Source: Rhodoplanes sp963724735
Lineage (GTDB): Bacteria; Pseudomonadota; Alphaproteobacteria; Rhizobiales; Xanthobacteraceae
Direction of reading: 5' to 3'
Assembly (NCBI GenBank): GCA_963724735.1
Contig: CAVRVX010000012.1
Coordinates: 1 to 64,000 of the forward strand
Length of the DNA stretch: 64,000 nt
Below, piece by piece: positions 1-8,509 of this stretch. Under the pieces are notes generated by a model. The model had not been told where the DNA came from and did not search any database. It saw nothing but the letters and a program-made list of their open reading frames with translations. The position numbers were made by a program, and so were the translations under genes. Numbering within the stretch: position 1 is the first letter of the stretch; the number at the start of each line of letters is the position of its first letter.

Positions 1-1502
1 GCGCCTTGGTTGACCACCTGCGTGAGGGCAGGCGAGGTGCTGACCGCAAAGTTAGCGTCGCCGCCATAGCTTGCAGTGATCGTGTGATTGCCGGCGCTCA
101 GCGATGACGTGGTGAAGGTCGCCTGTCCACCACTAAGCGTTCCCGTGCCGAGCGTTGTCGCCCCATCTTTGAATGTGACCGTTCCCGTCGGCGTGCCGCC
201 GGTCCCTGTGACCGTCGCAGTGAAGGTCACGGGGTCTCCGACGTTGCTCGGATTCTTTGACGACGTGAGCGTTGTCGTGGTCCCTTGGATCACGGTTTGG
301 GACGTGGTTACTGTGCTTGCGGTGAAGTTGGCATTGCCCGGCGAATAGCTAGCGACGATCGTATGCGGACTACCGCTTATCGACAGCGTCGAGGTGGTGA
401 ATGTCGCGGTTCCCGACGGCGACAGGGCGACGGTGGCGACGGGGCTCCCATCGATTGTGAACGTGACGGAGCCCGCGGGCGTTGCGGTTGATGGAGCTGG
501 CGCAGTGACTGTCGCCGTGAAGGTTACCGCCTGCCCGAAAGTACTCGGGTTCGCCGAGCTACTGACGGCCGTCGAGGTCGCTGCAGGATTGACCGTCTGG
601 GTAACCGTCGAGTTGCTCGTTATGTAGTTGCCGTTGCCGTTGTAGGTCGCTTGAATGGTGTGTGGGCTTCCGCTCACTGATAGCGTCGAAGTGGTGAGGG
701 TTGCGTGCCCCGAACCGTTAAGCGTGACCGTGCCGATGGTAGTGCCTGTCGTATTATCGACGAACGTGACCGTTCCCGTCGGCGTGAGGACCGACGGGGC
801 ATTGGGAGTCACGGTGGCAATAAATGTCACGGGTTCCCCGAATACGGTCGGACTTTTCGAAGTCGCGACGGACGTGCTGGTCGTTCCTGGGGTGACGGTC
901 TGGGTAACCGTCGAGTTGCTCGTTATGTAGTTGCCGCTGCCGTTGTAGGTCGCTTGAATGGTGTGTGGGCTTCCGCTCACTGATAGCGTCGAAGTGGTGA
1001 GGGTTGCGTGCCCCGAACCGTTAAGCGTGTCCGTGCCGATGGTAGTGCCTGTCGTAGTATCGACGAACGTGACCGTTCCCGTCGGCGTGAGGACCGACGG
1101 GGCATTGGGAGTCACGGTGGCAATAAATGTCACGGGTTCCCCGAATACGGTCGGACTTTTCGAAGTCGCGACGGACGTGCTGGTCGTTCCTGGGGTGACG
1201 GTCTGGGTGATGGTAGGAGCCACGCTTGGGGTAAAGATGTTGTCGCCAGAATAGCTGGCGGAGATCGCATGCGTGCCGACTGTCAGCGATGCAGTGGTGA
1301 GGATCGCCTGCCCGAATGGCGTGACCGTGCCGATGGGAGTGCCATTATCGAAGAACGTGACCGTTCCCGTCGCGCCTAGCGGCGTCACCGTGGCCGTAAA
1401 TGTCACGGGCTGGCCGAAGAATGTCGTTGGGTTGCTTGAAGTGAGGATCGTGGTTGTGGCGGTGGCATGCGCCTCGCACGCCTGCGCATACCGCCAGCAC
1501 GA
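1..1502 (-). CDS. Ig-like repeat surface/adhesin protein, N-terminal part, cut by window edge
   Basis: The minus strand is open from a stop codon at 1503-1505 to the left edge. It translates as about five tandem bacterial Ig-like modules of roughly 90-101 residues, each with the pattern TVTF.D....IGT..L...G.A.LTTS.LS.G.HTI.A.Y.G. This is the Big_3_5 type of immunoglobulin-like repeat found in large secreted or cell-surface proteins. No start codon lies between the upstream stop and the first module. A hydrophobic, signal-peptide-like stretch (AAIWIVVVLAVCAGVRGA) sits directly upstream in another frame at about 1455-1525, so a frameshift probably separates the signal peptide from the repeats. 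The C-terminus lies outside the window. Family is clear, function (adhesion or matrix) is inferred. Confidence 0.75.
601..1206 (-). repeat. two near-identical 303-bp Ig-module repeats
   Basis: Positions 601-903 and 904-1206 are tandem copies of one 101-codon Ig-like module that differ at only a handful of bases (for example gtattatcg versus gtagtatcg near 750 and 1053). The other modules of the same gene are much more diverged. This points to a recent duplication or to ongoing homogenisation of this part of the array. Confidence 0.85.
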
Positions 1503-2395
1503 CTACGATCCAAATCGCGGCCACCGACGCGCAATTTCAAGCGCTGGCCTCCATAGACGGCCGTTGTGCGTACCTTGCAGCACCGGCGGCTCCCCACGCC
1601 CACGCCGCATGCTTGCCCCCCCCCGAGAGGAGGCAATCGCACCGACGCCCCATCACCGACGGTCCGACTCCGTCGCGTTAAAGCGTAGGGCGCACAGTAC
1701 TCGGGACGCAACAACCCTTCGCTAGGTTGCGAGCGAAAGGCTCCGAGTTGTGTGATTCATGCCACACGCGCTTTTGTGGCAATGAGATTCCCACAAAGGC
1801 AGAGCTGCAGGCGTGCATCGACACATTGATCGCCGATTGCGCTAAGCGGCTCGCCGAGTTGGGCTGAGGGCACTCTGACGCACCGAATTCCAAACCCGCC
1901 CGCGGCTAGTACCCAAGCCCATGGCTCTCGACCGCCCGTTAGGTGCCAAGTTGCTGGCGCTGGCCAACGAGGTGATCGACTGAATGAGGGTGATGTCGCC
2001 TATTGGCACATCGCGCCGTTGGTCGGTCGTCGGCTTTCAGCGAGTTGCAGATGATGTGTGACGAGGACATCCGTTGGAGAAGGCGCGCAAACTCTGCTTA
2101 GGAGCCCCCGGCGGCTTAAACGCATCAGCGGGGCTGCCTGCCGGTTCCTCGCCGACACTTTGAAGAATAACTTACCTTCCCAGGGAGGGCGGGGGACCAC
2201 CCCCAATTGCCCATTGATCGCCACAGAACCCAGGGCCGGGGGGCATCAGTTTTTAAACCAATGGTCACCCTCCGCGACCGGCGGCGCGATCGCGAGAAGA
2301 CTTAGTTTTGAAAAACTACAACCTATTGATTTATTTCGGATTTCGATCCATGCTTAGCGTCTCGCAACTCCTTGTGAAATCTAACGTAACCATCC
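1503..2395. other. no recognisable intact gene
   Basis: Apart from the out-of-frame signal-peptide-like segment near 1455-1525, only short open stretches are seen. One on the plus strand ends at 1867 and contains a CDSCHTRFCGNEIP segment; another encodes MALDRPLGAKLLALANEVID at 1921-1983. Both look like tails of deleted genes but I cannot assign them to a family. Confidence 0.4.
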
Positions 2396-2716
2396 GTGAT
2401 CGAGGAGCTATCGAACGACGATCTGGCCGCACTTGAGGCGGCTGTGGAGCGATCGCGTCGAAACCCGGAGCGGGACCGGGAATTCGTTGATCTTGAGCGC
2501 CGGTATGGCTGGATCGAGGCGGCGGAGATCGCGGCCTACGATTGCCAATGCCGCGCGTTGAAGGCGAAGCCCTGGCAAGAGCCGCCGTGTCGGGCAAATC
2601 CCGGCGAACAGACGCAGGCCGGCCACCTTCTGCGGCGCATGCTCGCCCGTAGGATATCGCGGTATCATCCCGATCCGCTAGCCGCCATCGCCGCGGCCGC
2701 TCGCCTTGTCCGATAG
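2396..2716 (+). CDS. hypothetical protein, 106 aa
   Basis: GTG start at 2396. The protein is charged and largely helical by eye (MIEELSNDDLAALEAAVERS at the N-terminus, RRMLARRISRYHPDPLAAIA near the C-terminus). No signal peptide, membrane segment or catalytic motif is visible, and no ribosome-binding site decides the start. It stands alone between transposon relics. I do not recognise a family. Codon usage looks normal for a GC-rich alphaproteobacterium, which supports a real gene, but no function can be proposed. Confidence 0.5.
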   Translation: MIEELSNDDLAALEAAVERSRRNPERDREFVDLERRYGWIEAAEIAAYDCQCRALKAKPWQEPPCRANPGEQTQAGHLLRRMLARRISRYHPDPLAAIAAAARLVR

Positions 2717-3225
2717 CCAGTTGGCCCTCCGCGGCTCGCAAACAGACTTACCCGGCGCGCATCATCCGAGCGTAAAGTGCGGAAAGCGATACTGCCGGGC
2801 CAGTATCCCGAGCACCTTCTCGTCCCAGGAACAGGCAGGGCGTGCGGTTAATAGTTGGTAAGCCGTGCCCGTTCAGCCCCAAGATCGTCCGGCCCAGCGG
2901 TGCGTCAGATCAATGGCGGCCACCGTCGCAGGGCTGGAGGACGTTTCTTCGTCGAATATTCGACTATCCCGTCCTTGGTGGATTGCATCACCAATGTGGG
3001 GGTCCTAACGCCAACGCAGCGCCCAGGTCAGCGCCCGGTTGAGCCCGCCATTCAGTTCCCGCGGCGCTTGATACAACGCTACAGATTTATAAAGGAGATA
3101 CGTAAGTAGGAGACAAGAACAGAGATAAGAGAAGGAAACGGGCACCTGTGTTCCCTCCGTGACCCATCGCTGTTTCCTTTACGGCCCATCGCTGTTTCCT
3201 TTGTGACCCGTCCCTAGATTCTATC
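2717..3225. other. intergenic, with an 18-bp direct repeat
   Basis: No gene recognised. CCCATCGCTGTTTCCTTT occurs twice, at 3163-3180 and 3185-3202, separated by 4 bases. It lies just downstream of the reverse transcriptase fragment on the minus strand, so it may be part of the 3' end of a lost mobile element. Confidence 0.4.
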
Positions 3226-3483
3226 CTAGGAGAATCCTTGAGCAATAGAGTCCGACAATTGCGCTTTGAGTCTCCGCAGCAGCGCCGTACGCTTCTTGAT
3301 CTTCGGCGTGTAATTGGCACGCCAAACACCCCGACGACTGCGGATGCGGCGGAAGTAAAATCCCAGGAAACCAAAGCTCTCGCTCCGGCCCAAATCCACA
3401 ATTCGACTCTTCTGTTCATTAATTTCGACTTGTAGTTCGGCCAACTCCTCACGGAGGCGTTTTTCAACCGCCGCCAGGCGGTG
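3226..3483 (-). pseudogene. group II intron reverse transcriptase/maturase, C-terminal fragment
   Basis: About 85 residues starting HRLAAVEKRLREELAELQVE and continuing through KSRIVDLGRSESFGFLGFYF and RGVWRANYTPKIKKRTALLR. This matches the end of the reverse transcriptase domain and the start of the maturase region of group II intron proteins, where E.KTRIVDLGRGESFGFLGFDFRR is characteristic. The YADD catalytic part and the intron RNA are absent. In the same minus-strand frame it is preceded by unrelated sequence, so it is a truncated relic joined to another fragment. Confidence 0.75.
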
Positions 3484-3649
3484 GGGGGTGGTGGAAGCGG
3501 CTATGGGCGAGCGGACCGCAGAGCCGTTTGTGGAAGAAGAGGAATAGCAGGGCGACCTGAACGCCTTTTTGGGTAAGGCGGTAGGCGTATCGTCCATCAC
3601 GCTGCAGCAGCCTGCGTCCCTTGAGCTTGCGCAGATCGTAGCGCACCAT
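3464..3649 (-). pseudogene. winged-helix-like protein fragment
   Basis: Reads MVRYDLRKLKGRRLLQRDGR, then YAYRLTQKGVQVALLFLFFH and a short tail ending in PPPPGGG. The RYDLRKLKGRxLLxRDGRYAYRLTxKG pattern looks like a winged-helix DNA-binding domain. It overlaps the start of the reverse transcriptase fragment in a different frame, so one or both were truncated when the two pieces were joined. I cannot name the parent protein. Confidence 0.45.
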
Positions 3650-3855
3650 AGTTTTTTTATCTCGATCTCGACGAGAGCCTTCAGTTGTTCACGCAAATGA
3701 TGGGCATAACTGCCCAGGTTGTCTTGATTGGTCAGGAGAGGCGTAGGGATATAGCCAAGTTCGAGGGGTCGCGGGTGAGGGCGTCGATGATGTTCCGACG
3801 CCATACTGAACGGGCGCGTTGACCCCGTCCGGAAACGGCGCTCGCGTCTTCGCAT

Positions 3856-4042
3856 TATCAGTTGCTGCCGGAGGATCGCCTAGCCGAACTGATGGCCGAT
3901 CTCTTCGGCGTGAAACCCGCCCCGTTGCTTGCCAAGGGCTGAAAACGCGTCGCTGAAAGCCCGGATCGCGGAACTTGAGCGCCGGCTCGGATTGAACAGC
4001 TCGAACAGTGACAAGCCTCCGTCGAGCGATGGACTGGGCTAG
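3856..4042 (+). pseudogene. IS66-family transposase (TnpC) remnants, rearranged
   Basis: Two IS66 TnpC pieces sit side by side on the plus strand. The first, from 3856, reads YQLLPEDRLAELMADLFGVK. The second, from about 3943, reads NASLKARIAELERRLGLNSS followed by NSDKPPSSDGLG and a stop. In intact IS66 transposases the second motif is N-terminal and the first lies further in, so the order is inverted here. No DDE catalytic region remains. Confidence 0.75.
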
Positions 4043-4446
4043 TCTTGAGCTGGATACCAAAGATGGGTGACCCAGGGCGCTTCCCGCCCTCGTTGCTCGA
4101 CAGAAATTACACCCGCCGCCTCAAGCTTTTGTAGTGCTCGCAGCTTCGTCTTACGGCTGATGCCAAGGGCCCGAAGGCTATGGTTGGTCAGCTTCACTGG
4201 GTTACGACCTTTTGAGGTAAGAATCAGCCTGTCGAGTTCGATTAGGATGGTCCAGGCTGTGCTCCCAATATTGTGCCGGTGTAGCGACAGCCCTTTATCG
4301 TGCGGGATACGGGCAAACGTTCCCTTGAGCCGCGTCCGGCGCTGAGGGCTGACATTATTTTGCTGTTGCTCCCGCCGCAGCGTCTCCAAATTGTCGAAAA
4401 CGTCAGCCGGGTCTTCCGACCCAACGATACGAAATCTTCTGCGCAT
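4039..4446 (-). CDS. winged-helix DNA-binding protein, 135 aa
   Basis: The start is ATG at 4446, five bases after the stop of the polymerase gene, so the two are almost certainly co-transcribed. The C-terminal half (SLRALGISRKTKLRALQKLE, then AAGVISVEQRGREAPWVTHL) is a helix-turn-helix followed by a wing. The segment HNIGSTAWTILIELDRLILT precedes it. The architecture suits a plasmid-type regulator or replication accessory protein rather than an enzyme. Its place as last gene of the polymerase operon suggests autoregulation or origin binding, but that is inference. Confidence 0.7.
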   Translation of the reverse strand: MRRRFRIVGSEDPADVFDNLETLRREQQQNNVSPQRRTRLKGTFARIPHDKGLSLHRHNIGSTAWTILIELDRLILTSKGRNPVKLTNHSLRALGISRKTKLRALQKLEAAGVISVEQRGREAPWVTHLWYPAQD

Positions 4447-4451
4447 GGCTT

Positions 4452-6269
4452 TCAACCCCCAGTTCGCCGTTGCAGATCGGAGATGAGGCTTTTGATCTCG
4501 ACCCACATCGCCTGGCCTTTATCGCCAGGCTTGCGGACGTCGCCTAAGCAATGTGGCCAACGCACCACATGCTCGATCGTCACTGTGATCGGAAGTCCAC
4601 CCGTTACCGCGATACTTGCCTCAATCATGATCTGCCGCATGCGCTCGATCGCGGTGTCAAGTTCATCGAGTGGGGCCGTGATCCAGAAGGCATCGTGAAT
4701 CGGACAGCAAATGTGAATGGCTTCTTCCGTCGCGGCAATCGCTGCAATCCTCATCATGTCGCTACCGCCGGCTTGTGCAGGAAAATTCATTAAACTGCGT
4801 GAGGTCGTGGAGCCGACTACTACCTGGGGCCAACCAAACGGGCTATAAATGATCCCGTCGAACTTCGCTTGCGCCACAACATCGGCAATCCAGCGATGGA
4901 ACACGGGATAGATCAGTCGATGACGGGCGTGAATGTCTCTTGCCCAGTGCAATGATTTGCCGGTCTTGGCGGCAATTCCGTAGGCGGTCATTCCATAGTT
5001 TTGTCCCAACGTGACGGGCTTGCAGATCTTGTCGCGAATTTCGCGGTGCGACTGCTTGGTTGCGTCTGGTGGGAGTAGGCCTGCTCGTATGCCGAATCGT
5101 AGATGTGGATCACCGGATTTGTAATCTTCGATCATCACAGGGTCGCCACTCTGGCCCGCCATAATCCCGATCTCCTGGCCGTCCCAATCTAACTGAGCAC
5201 ACCCCCAACCCGGTGACGGCTTGATGAGGCCATGCAGCCATGCTGGCAATGCCGGCAGAAAAATCTTGTCGTTTGCGCTTGGTTGGTTTCGACCAGTTCG
5301 TGTCCAGAACGGCAGCAACGGACAACGACTAAAACCATCTGCTCCAACAGTGTTGGCCAGCTTACTGATGCGAAGCTCGGCGATCTGTTCTCGTAGCTGG
5401 ACGAGCTTTCTCAGCTCCGGATATCGCTTCGCCTGTCGCCCCACCGTTTTTATCTTGAGTTCTGGCCGTCCGTGCTCAGTGAACGGCCAGTCCCAGCCAC
5501 GAGCTGTGATCAAATCGAACAGACGGCCTTCACGGAACGAAGTACCCTCGTACAGGCCGAGTTCGTCGTCGCGCTCGATGTAATGCCGCTGAATCCGCTC
5601 CCAGTTCTCGATCAGCCGGTTCAGGTAGAGGGCATCAATAGGAAGGCCAGTCCATTCCATCCGTGCAACGGCACAACCAGAGTAGCGGCCGCGTAGCAGA
5701 GCGCGCGGCAGATCGATCGACCGGGCCATGACCGGTAGCAGCCTGACGGTGTCGTCAACGTCCTCACGGTTGTACTCGCGGATCTCCCGTTCTTGTTCTT
5801 CAGTGTAGTCGACGTTGTTGAGGATGACGTCGCGCATAGCTTGTTTTCTGTCGGCGGACCTGCTTGAAAGGCCATGCAGTTCGAGGGCGGTAAGGAGACC
5901 TGGCCGTTTCTTCTCGGACCACACGTCGGTATTACCGTTAATCTCGGCGATGTTCTCGACATAAAGGTCGAGAATGTTATGCGGGGAAGGCCAGCCTTCC
6001 TTAAAGAAACAAGAGCCTTCGGCATTTGACGCGAACGAAGCCACGATACTACGCGGGCCGGTATCGAATGGGGCCCGCTTGCAGGCTAACAGCTGATCGC
6101 GCCACAGCGCGATCTCGGTGCCGGTGTATTGTTCACGCGCATACATACACACCGGCACCGGATGGTGGTTCGCGTCTTGGCGGTACTCGAAATCGACGTG
6201 CCAGATGGCATCGTAATTCCGCCACCAGTATTTCAGCTCAGTCGAGAATACCCCGCAGTCGGCGGACAT
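4452..6269 (-). CDS. family A (Pol I-like) DNA polymerase with 3'-5' exonuclease domain, 605 aa
   Basis: The start is placed at ATG 6269 because GAGGAG lies seven bases upstream. The N-terminal ~200 residues are a DEDD exonuclease: HVDFEYR carries the Exo I Asp/Glu and EYNREDVDDTVRL the Exo III Tyr/Asp. The polymerase part has motif A (CAQLDWDGQEIGIMAG), motif B (RDKICKPVTLGQNYGMTAYG) and motif C (CPIHDAFWI). Motif C reads His-Asp-Ala instead of His-Asp-Glu; the metal-binding Asp is kept. At 605 residues it lacks the 5' nuclease domain of cellular Pol I and resembles polymerases of phages and plasmids. It overlaps the upstream gene by 32 bases. It likely replicates the element that carries it. 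Confidence 0.88.
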   Translation of the reverse strand: MSADCGVFSTELKYWWRNYDAIWHVDFEYRQDANHHPVPVCMYAREQYTGTEIALWRDQLLACKRAPFDTGPRSIVASFASNAEGSCFFKEGWPSPHNILDLYVENIAEINGNTDVWSEKKRPGLLTALELHGLSSRSADRKQAMRDVILNNVDYTEEQEREIREYNREDVDDTVRLLPVMARSIDLPRALLRGRYSGCAVARMEWTGLPIDALYLNRLIENWERIQRHYIERDDELGLYEGTSFREGRLFDLITARGWDWPFTEHGRPELKIKTVGRQAKRYPELRKLVQLREQIAELRISKLANTVGADGFSRCPLLPFWTRTGRNQPSANDKIFLPALPAWLHGLIKPSPGWGCAQLDWDGQEIGIMAGQSGDPVMIEDYKSGDPHLRFGIRAGLLPPDATKQSHREIRDKICKPVTLGQNYGMTAYGIAAKTGKSLHWARDIHARHRLIYPVFHRWIADVVAQAKFDGIIYSPFGWPQVVVGSTTSRSLMNFPAQAGGSDMMRIAAIAATEEAIHICCPIHDAFWITAPLDELDTAIERMRQIMIEASIAVTGGLPITVTIEHVVRWPHCLGDVRKPGDKGQAMWVEIKSLISDLQRRTGG

Positions 6270-6798
6270 AGGGGTGCTCCTCGTTATCAATAACCTTGTC
6301 GGCGAAGGCGATTTTCAACAGAATCGAAAGGCTCTTGTCCGGCCAGATTGGTTCCTTATCGATGCTCTCAGCCGGCTCAACTTCGTAGTCGCCCTTCTCC
6401 TCATTCCAGACGATCTGCACCCAACGCTCTTGAGCAAGATCGAAGGCTGCCCTGGCCGATTTCCAGACCTTGAAGTCGCGACCTTCCAGAATTGGGACCG
6501 GCCAGAGCAGAATCTCTTCGGCCGGCCACGTATAGGTCAGCGCGAGCGTTACCTTGCGCAAACGCGGCGCGAGCTTCGGGTGAGCACGCATCGACGGCAC
6601 GACGTAATAGAACGTCCGCTTTGAACCCGCGGAGTCACGCAGCACGGTCGCGTGGTCCAGCATCATCTCGGGGTTTGAATTAACCCTGAAGTAGACGTTG
6701 TTTGCCGGCTGCTCGACTGTTTTGGCCCGACCCAAAGGCCAAGATCTGCTGCATATTCGCTTCTCCGTACTCCTGAGAAGTTTTGCTAACTCGGCCAT
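6238..6798 (-). CDS. conserved hypothetical protein upstream of the polymerase, 186 aa
   Basis: Starts at ATG 6798 and overlaps the polymerase start by 32 bases, so translation is probably coupled. No enzyme motif, signal peptide or membrane segment is visible. The middle (KVTLALTYTWPAEEILLWPV) is beta-rich by eye and the end (LLKIAFADKVIDNEEHPYVR) is helical and basic. The first ~40 residues are less convincing and the true start could be internal, for example the Met of MLDHATVLRD. Its fixed position directly ahead of a replicative polymerase suggests a replication accessory role, which is inferred from context only. Confidence 0.6.
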   Translation of the reverse strand: MAELAKLLRSTEKRICSRSWPLGRAKTVEQPANNVYFRVNSNPEMMLDHATVLRDSAGSKRTFYYVVPSMRAHPKLAPRLRKVTLALTYTWPAEEILLWPVPILEGRDFKVWKSARAAFDLAQERWVQIVWNEEKGDYEVEPAESIDKEPIWPDKSLSILLKIAFADKVIDNEEHPYVRRLRGILD

Positions 6799-6840
6799 TT
6801 ACAGGTTCGCTTTTGGTCGTGTGGCCAAGCGGGAATATCG

Positions 6841-6973
6841 CCTCAGGATAAATTGATCGTGGGATCTTTTTTCCACCTGGGTTTTCGAATGATCATTCTT
6901 TATCAACGCTGTCTCCTCAGGCGATTATTGGTCTCCAAAAAAATCGCCCGAGGCGACTAATATCGCCCCGAGG
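6841..6973. promoter_or_regulatory. four-copy CCTCAGG/CCCGAGG motif in a divergent promoter region
   Basis: CCTCAGG occurs at 6841-6847 and 6915-6921, CCCGAGG at 6947-6953 and 6967-6973. Three of the four touch CGCC or GGCG, and all are followed by an AT-rich stretch. They lie between two divergent genes (minus start 6798, plus start 7051). A series of similar near-palindromic sites in such a place suggests operators for a regulator, possibly the winged-helix protein at 4039-4446, or iterons. Confidence 0.5.
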
Positions 6974-7050
6974 CAACAATTAGGAGCGGATAGGAAAGTC
7001 TGTAAACGGGCTCGGCGAAGGAAAGGATCTCGGCATTGAGGAGAAGCGAT

Positions 7051-7518
7051 ATGCCGTCGTTTCCGAAGAGGGATAGGAAAAAGTTGGGACAAGACGCGGG
7101 CCTACGAGCGGAGATCAAGAGGCTCGCCCTCTTAGAAAAGAAAGCTTTCGGGCGGCGGAACGGCCGATTCGACTTCTATGATTACTTGGAAGCGGTGCTA
7201 AAGGTGTACTGGTGCTGGAAAGATGACGGGGCTCGAAAGACCAGGCGCGAAAAAGTCGGTAAGCTATACGGGATCCCCGCGAGGAAGGGTCGGAAAACGC
7301 TGCACGTTCTCGTGGAGGCCACTTCCAAAACAAATTCGCAGATCAAGAATTGCTGGGTCCAGGCACTTCAGTTTGCGGCGACGCACAGGACTCAGATTGA
7401 ACGAGAAGGATTTGGGGGATTCTGCTGGGGTAATGGCGGCATCGCTGGATGTGCGCGGAAATGGGCCGCTCAAAAGAGGAGGCTCAAGACAGCCCGCGTG
7501 CCCCCCGCGCCTACCTGA
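7051..7518 (+). CDS. hypothetical basic protein, 155 aa
   Basis: ATG at 7051 is preferred because GAGGAGA lies six bases upstream. The product is very basic (MPSFPKRDRKKLGQDAGLRA at the start, RKTRREKVGKLYGIPARKGR in the middle) with a central FYDYLEAVLKVYWCWKDDG. No known domain is apparent. It is transcribed divergently from the polymerase operon. Small basic proteins beside replication genes are often DNA-binding accessories, but this is inference. Confidence 0.55.
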   Translation: MPSFPKRDRKKLGQDAGLRAEIKRLALLEKKAFGRRNGRFDFYDYLEAVLKVYWCWKDDGARKTRREKVGKLYGIPARKGRKTLHVLVEATSKTNSQIKNCWVQALQFAATHRTQIEREGFGGFCWGNGGIAGCARKWAAQKRRLKTARVPPAPT

Positions 7519-7534
7519 AAGGATCTGTTCTCAT

Positions 7535-7757
7535 CGGCGGGGCGCGCTTGCCCTCAACGACTACGCCCACGTCAACGATCCCTTCGCCCGGATCGGCAAA
7601 TCGCAAGTCGCCGTCGACATCTCCAGCGTCTCCGGGCCTCGCCCGACTCCTTTCGCGTCCCCTGGATCGAGCGCCGCTATGAGAACGGCAGCCTCGCCGC
7701 GACCGAGCGCTCGACCCGCCATCCTCACCGTCGTGATCTCGCCCCGCGCGAGTTGAT
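7535..7757 (+). pseudogene. trbF: TrbF/VirB8-like conjugation protein remnant
   Basis: Three frames carry consecutive pieces of a TrbF-type type IV secretion protein: LNDYAHVNDPFARIGKSQVA, then RASPDSFRVPWIERRYENGS with LAATER, then AILTVV. In TrbF these run on as NDYAR.NDPFARVGK.QV.V.VSSVIRASPDSFRV.W.ERRYENG.LAATERWTAILT. The relic is interrupted by frameshifts and lacks both ends. It shows that conjugative plasmid or ICE DNA once lay here. Confidence 0.7.
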
Positions 7758-7785
7758 CTGGCGTTGGCGGGCCGCGAGTGAACCT

Positions 7786-7852
7786 AATTCACACATTCAT
7801 ACATTCATATATTGCTAGGCCAAAACCGAATTCACACATTCATAAATTCATA
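7786..7852 (+). repeat. imperfect 24-bp direct repeat upstream of the DUF927 gene
   Basis: Two copies at 7786-7809 and 7829-7852 share AATTCACACATTCATA followed by ATTCATA. They contain the ATTCACA core that recurs in the iteron array at 11353-11422, so the same motif family flanks the DUF927 gene on both sides. Confidence 0.7.
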
Positions 7853-8509
7853 CGCCTCCACGACGATCTGTGCTGGGTGCTCAAATAAGGATCCCAGCCT
7901 GAACTACGGCCCCTTTCCCCAACCCTCATTTTGGTGCGTATTTTTCGTTGACAACACCGCGTTTGCCAATTGCGCGGGCTCACCGCGAAACGTTAATTTC
8001 GGTGTGAACGTTGAATTACGCGCTGACCCGTTCTGGTCCGAATGGAGATTAGTGATGCAGAAGAAGACCTCCAGCCCAGGATCCCGGATCGTCATCAAGG
8101 GAGAAGGTCGTGATGAATGGCGTAACCGGTACTTCAAATTCGCAGTACGCGGCGCCGGAAGCAATATTCCGCCATTCTCGGCGCAAGAAATCACCGAAAA
8201 TTCAAAGAGCCTATTTGCCGAGTTGAACAATGCGGGCGCAAGTGCGTTCAGCGCATCAGCTCGCAGAGAACTCTTGGATCGGCTCGACTGTCGAAAGCCA
8301 ACAGCTCCCGCATTCAAGGTAGTCACTCGCTTGGGTTGGAACAGCGGCGGCTTTGTCCTTCCAGGCAGAATTGTTGGACAGCCCAAGAGCAAGCTGGAGC
8401 CTTCGTTCCGGCACCTTGACCCACAACTGCTGGCCAAGTACCGGGTGAAGCCCACGCTGCCGGACTGGCTGGACTTGCCCCGGTTTCGTGGAGAGGTGAG
8501 GTCTTGGGA

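Noticed and set aside
88..1254. Plus-strand Val/Thr-rich open frames in the first 1.3 kb
   Set aside because: They are the complement of the Ig-like repeats, which read properly on the minus strand.
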